The notes below the pieces were generated by a model. The model was not told where the DNA came from. It ran no database searches and worked only from the letters and a program-made list of their open reading frames with translations. Positions 54,684 to 56,006 of a DNA stretch of 56,006 nucleotides are shown piece by piece (the stretch's first letter is position 1; every line of letters begins with the position of its first letter). The position numbers were made by a program, and so were the translations under genes. Source of the DNA: Pelagibacterales bacterium SAG-MED50 (GTDB taxonomy: Bacteria > Pseudomonadota > Alphaproteobacteria > Pelagibacterales > Pelagibacteraceae); the NCBI GenBank assembly GCA_014653385.1, contig JACWER010000010.1:1-56006 (forward strand), in the 5' to 3' direction.

Positions 54684-55385
54684 ATGCATGATACTGCTTT
54701 GATATATGGAAAAAAATTTTTTGACATTTATTTAAAAAATGTTGAAAATTTGACTATTGTAGATATAGGCTCTGAGGATGTGAATGGAAGCCTAAGATCC
54801 GTTGCTCCTTCAAACAACAAATATGTTGGAGTTGATTTTGCAAAAGCAAGGGGTGTAGATATTGTAATTAAAGATCCATATTCTTTGCCTTTTGATAATG
54901 AGACGGTCGATGTTATTGTAAGCAGTTCTTGCTTCGAACACTCAGAGTTTTTTTGGCTTGTTTTTAATGAAATGTTAAGAATTCTGAAACCTTCAGGCTT
55001 GATTTATATGAATGTTCCTTCAAATGGAGCGTATCATAGATACCCGGTTGATTGCTGGCGCTTTTATCCAGATAGTGGAGTTGCTCTTCAGAATTGGGGA
55101 AATAAAAGTGGATACAACTGTGCAATGCTGGAATCATTTATTGGTGTTAAAAAAAAAGATGTGTGGAATGATTTTGTTGCTGTGTATGTAAAAGATGATA
55201 ATCACTCATCCAAATATTGCAACCGAATTCAAGACACTCTCCCAGAGTTCACAAATGGAAGGCTTTATAAATCAGAAAATATCACTGAGTATGATTTATA
55301 TTTACCACTATCAATTAAAACTTGGAAAAAAAAAATAAAAAAAATATTTGGAATAAGTGCTACTAAGAATAATAAGCAAACTTAG
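54684..55385 (+). CDS. Class I SAM-dependent methyltransferase
   Basis: A 233-residue Methyltransf_11-type enzyme. Motif I is IVDIGSEDVNGSLR (about residues 24-37), the acidic end of strand 2 is KYVGVDFAKARGVDIV, and VDVIVSSSCFEHSEFFWLVF plus MLRILKPSGLIYMNVPSNG form motifs II and III. This DVNGS-type family occurs in surface glycan and lipid clusters. An AGAGG ribosome site lies 8 nt before the ATG. The C-terminal 40 residues are basic. It is the only plus-strand gene between tRNA-Arg and the ABC-2 permease; substrate unknown. Confidence 0.82.
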   Translation: MHDTALIYGKKFFDIYLKNVENLTIVDIGSEDVNGSLRSVAPSNNKYVGVDFAKARGVDIVIKDPYSLPFDNETVDVIVSSSCFEHSEFFWLVFNEMLRILKPSGLIYMNVPSNGAYHRYPVDCWRFYPDSGVALQNWGNKSGYNCAMLESFIGVKKKDVWNDFVAVYVKDDNHSSKYCNRIQDTLPEFTNGRLYKSENITEYDLYLPLSIKTWKKKIKKIFGISATKNNKQT

Positions 55386-55456
55386 TCAATAAACAACTAT
55401 TCATTTTTAAGATATTATTAAAACAAATTAAACTAACTGAAAAAGTTAAAATTAAT

Positions 55457-56006
55457 TTATTCACCAATATTTATTAATGTGCCTTTGTCTCTAGCTTTAT
55501 CAAATGAATAATAAAATACTGATATTGCTGCAATAAGATATGCAGCATTAAGGTAAAGAGCTTGCATAATATTTTCATAATTAACAGATTGATTAACTAA
55601 AATATTTCTTGTTTCTTCAAAAATATAAACCAATGGTAGGGCATAAGCTATTGATTGAAAAATTTCTGGCAGGGTTTCAACTGGATAATAAATACATCCA
55701 AAGGGTGCTAGCAAAAACATAGTTGACCATGCAATATTTTCAAAAGATGGACCAAATCTTAATAGTCCTGCTGAAACAAATAATCCAAGTGTAATCCCAA
55801 AAATATATAAACTTAAAAAAAGAAACGCCAGAGGCAAACCTAAATCCAATAATGATATTCCAAATATAGGAGATGTTAATAGTATTGCTGGAATCAATCC
55901 AATTAAAGCTCTAATTAAAGCTGTAAAGACCAGTGATATAATAATTTCACTGATTTTCATTGGGGCAATAAATAAGTTGGTAAAATTTCTACTCCATATT
56001 TCTTCT
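55457..56006 (-). CDS. ABC-2 type transporter permease, C-terminal part (cut by window end)
   Basis: The frame stays open to the right edge: upstream of the first Met at 55960 it reads EEIWSRNFTNLFIAP then MKISE, the conserved cytoplasmic coupling segment of ABC-2 permeases, so the true start is outside the window. At least four hydrophobic helices follow, with LAPFGCIYYPVETLPEIFQS (about 100 residues before the end) being the typical ABC2_membrane loop and helix. It would export a polysaccharide, lipid or drug with an ATPase encoded beyond the edge. The final LINIGE tail is unremarkable. The gene is convergent with the methyltransferase. Confidence 0.85.
   Translation of the reverse strand, partial: EEIWSRNFTNLFIAPMKISEIIISLVFTALIRALIGLIPAILLTSPIFGISLLDLGLPLAFLFLSLYIFGITLGLFVSAGLLRFGPSFENIAWSTMFLLAPFGCIYYPVETLPEIFQSIAYALPLVYIFEETRNILVNQSVNYENIMQALYLNAAYLIAAISVFYYSFDKARDKGTLINIGE

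Overview
The window looks like a chromosome segment of a streamlined, very AT-rich marine alphaproteobacterium of the SAR11 (Pelagibacterales) type. I base this on gene order, tiny or negative intergenic distances, heavy A/T codon use and alphaproteobacterial markers: a TrcR/DUF1013 regulator, a 41-residue L36, split PntAA/PntAB/PntB with a mini cytochrome oxidase subunit IV in front, and the order tkt-gap-pgk-fba-thiE-efp-suhB. The assignment is inference from gene content; no search was run.

Region 1 (1 to about 23,390) is one end of a surface-polysaccharide island. It holds glycosyltransferases, three asparagine-synthetase-like proteins (one without the glutaminase cysteine), an FkbM methyltransferase, a UDP-glucuronate-type 4-epimerase, a TviB/WbpO-type UDP-HexNAc dehydrogenase, a DegT aminotransferase, a PglC-like initiating transferase, a PglD-like acetyltransferase, a WbpM/PglF-type 4,6-dehydratase, an O-antigen ligase/polymerase-like membrane protein and a Wzz-like chain-length protein. 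Together they could make, initiate, polymerise and size a glycan containing an amidated amino-uronic acid and a bacillosamine-like sugar. No Wzx flippase is visible, so part of the pathway must lie outside the window. The island stops at a lone 5S rRNA gene (23,394-23,511) with no 16S or 23S in the preceding 23 kb. This matches what I recall of the SAR11 hypervariable region 2, which sits between 23S and 5S.

Region 2 (23,520 to 28,244) has an epimerase starting 8 nt after 5S, a frameshifted-looking rpmJ, a 36-residue oxidase subunit IV, the three transhydrogenase genes, a small transaldolase and initiator tRNA-Met.

Region 3 (28,251 to 36,415, minus strand) is a tightly packed run: transketolase, GAPDH, PGK, class I aldolase, ThiE, EF-P, an inositol monophosphatase, L31, TrcR and S21. 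The GAPDH has an Asn where NAD enzymes carry the cofactor-selecting Asp.

Region 4 (36,469 to 52,299, plus strand) runs through a coiled-coil protein, ZapA, 5-formyl-THF cyclo-ligase, a YmdB-type phosphoesterase, YebC, a phage-type RuvC-like nuclease with no ruvA/ruvB beside it, the Tol-Pal system, TilS, FtsH, FolP, GlmM, ThiD and PurA. RpoH and an RluD-type pseudouridine synthase follow on the minus strand.

Region 5 (54,235 to the end) has tRNA-Arg(TCG), a 372-nt empty stretch, a SAM methyltransferase and an ABC-2 permease cut by the window edge. This may be the edge of a second surface-gene cassette. I saw no CRISPR array, insertion sequence, integrase or prophage.
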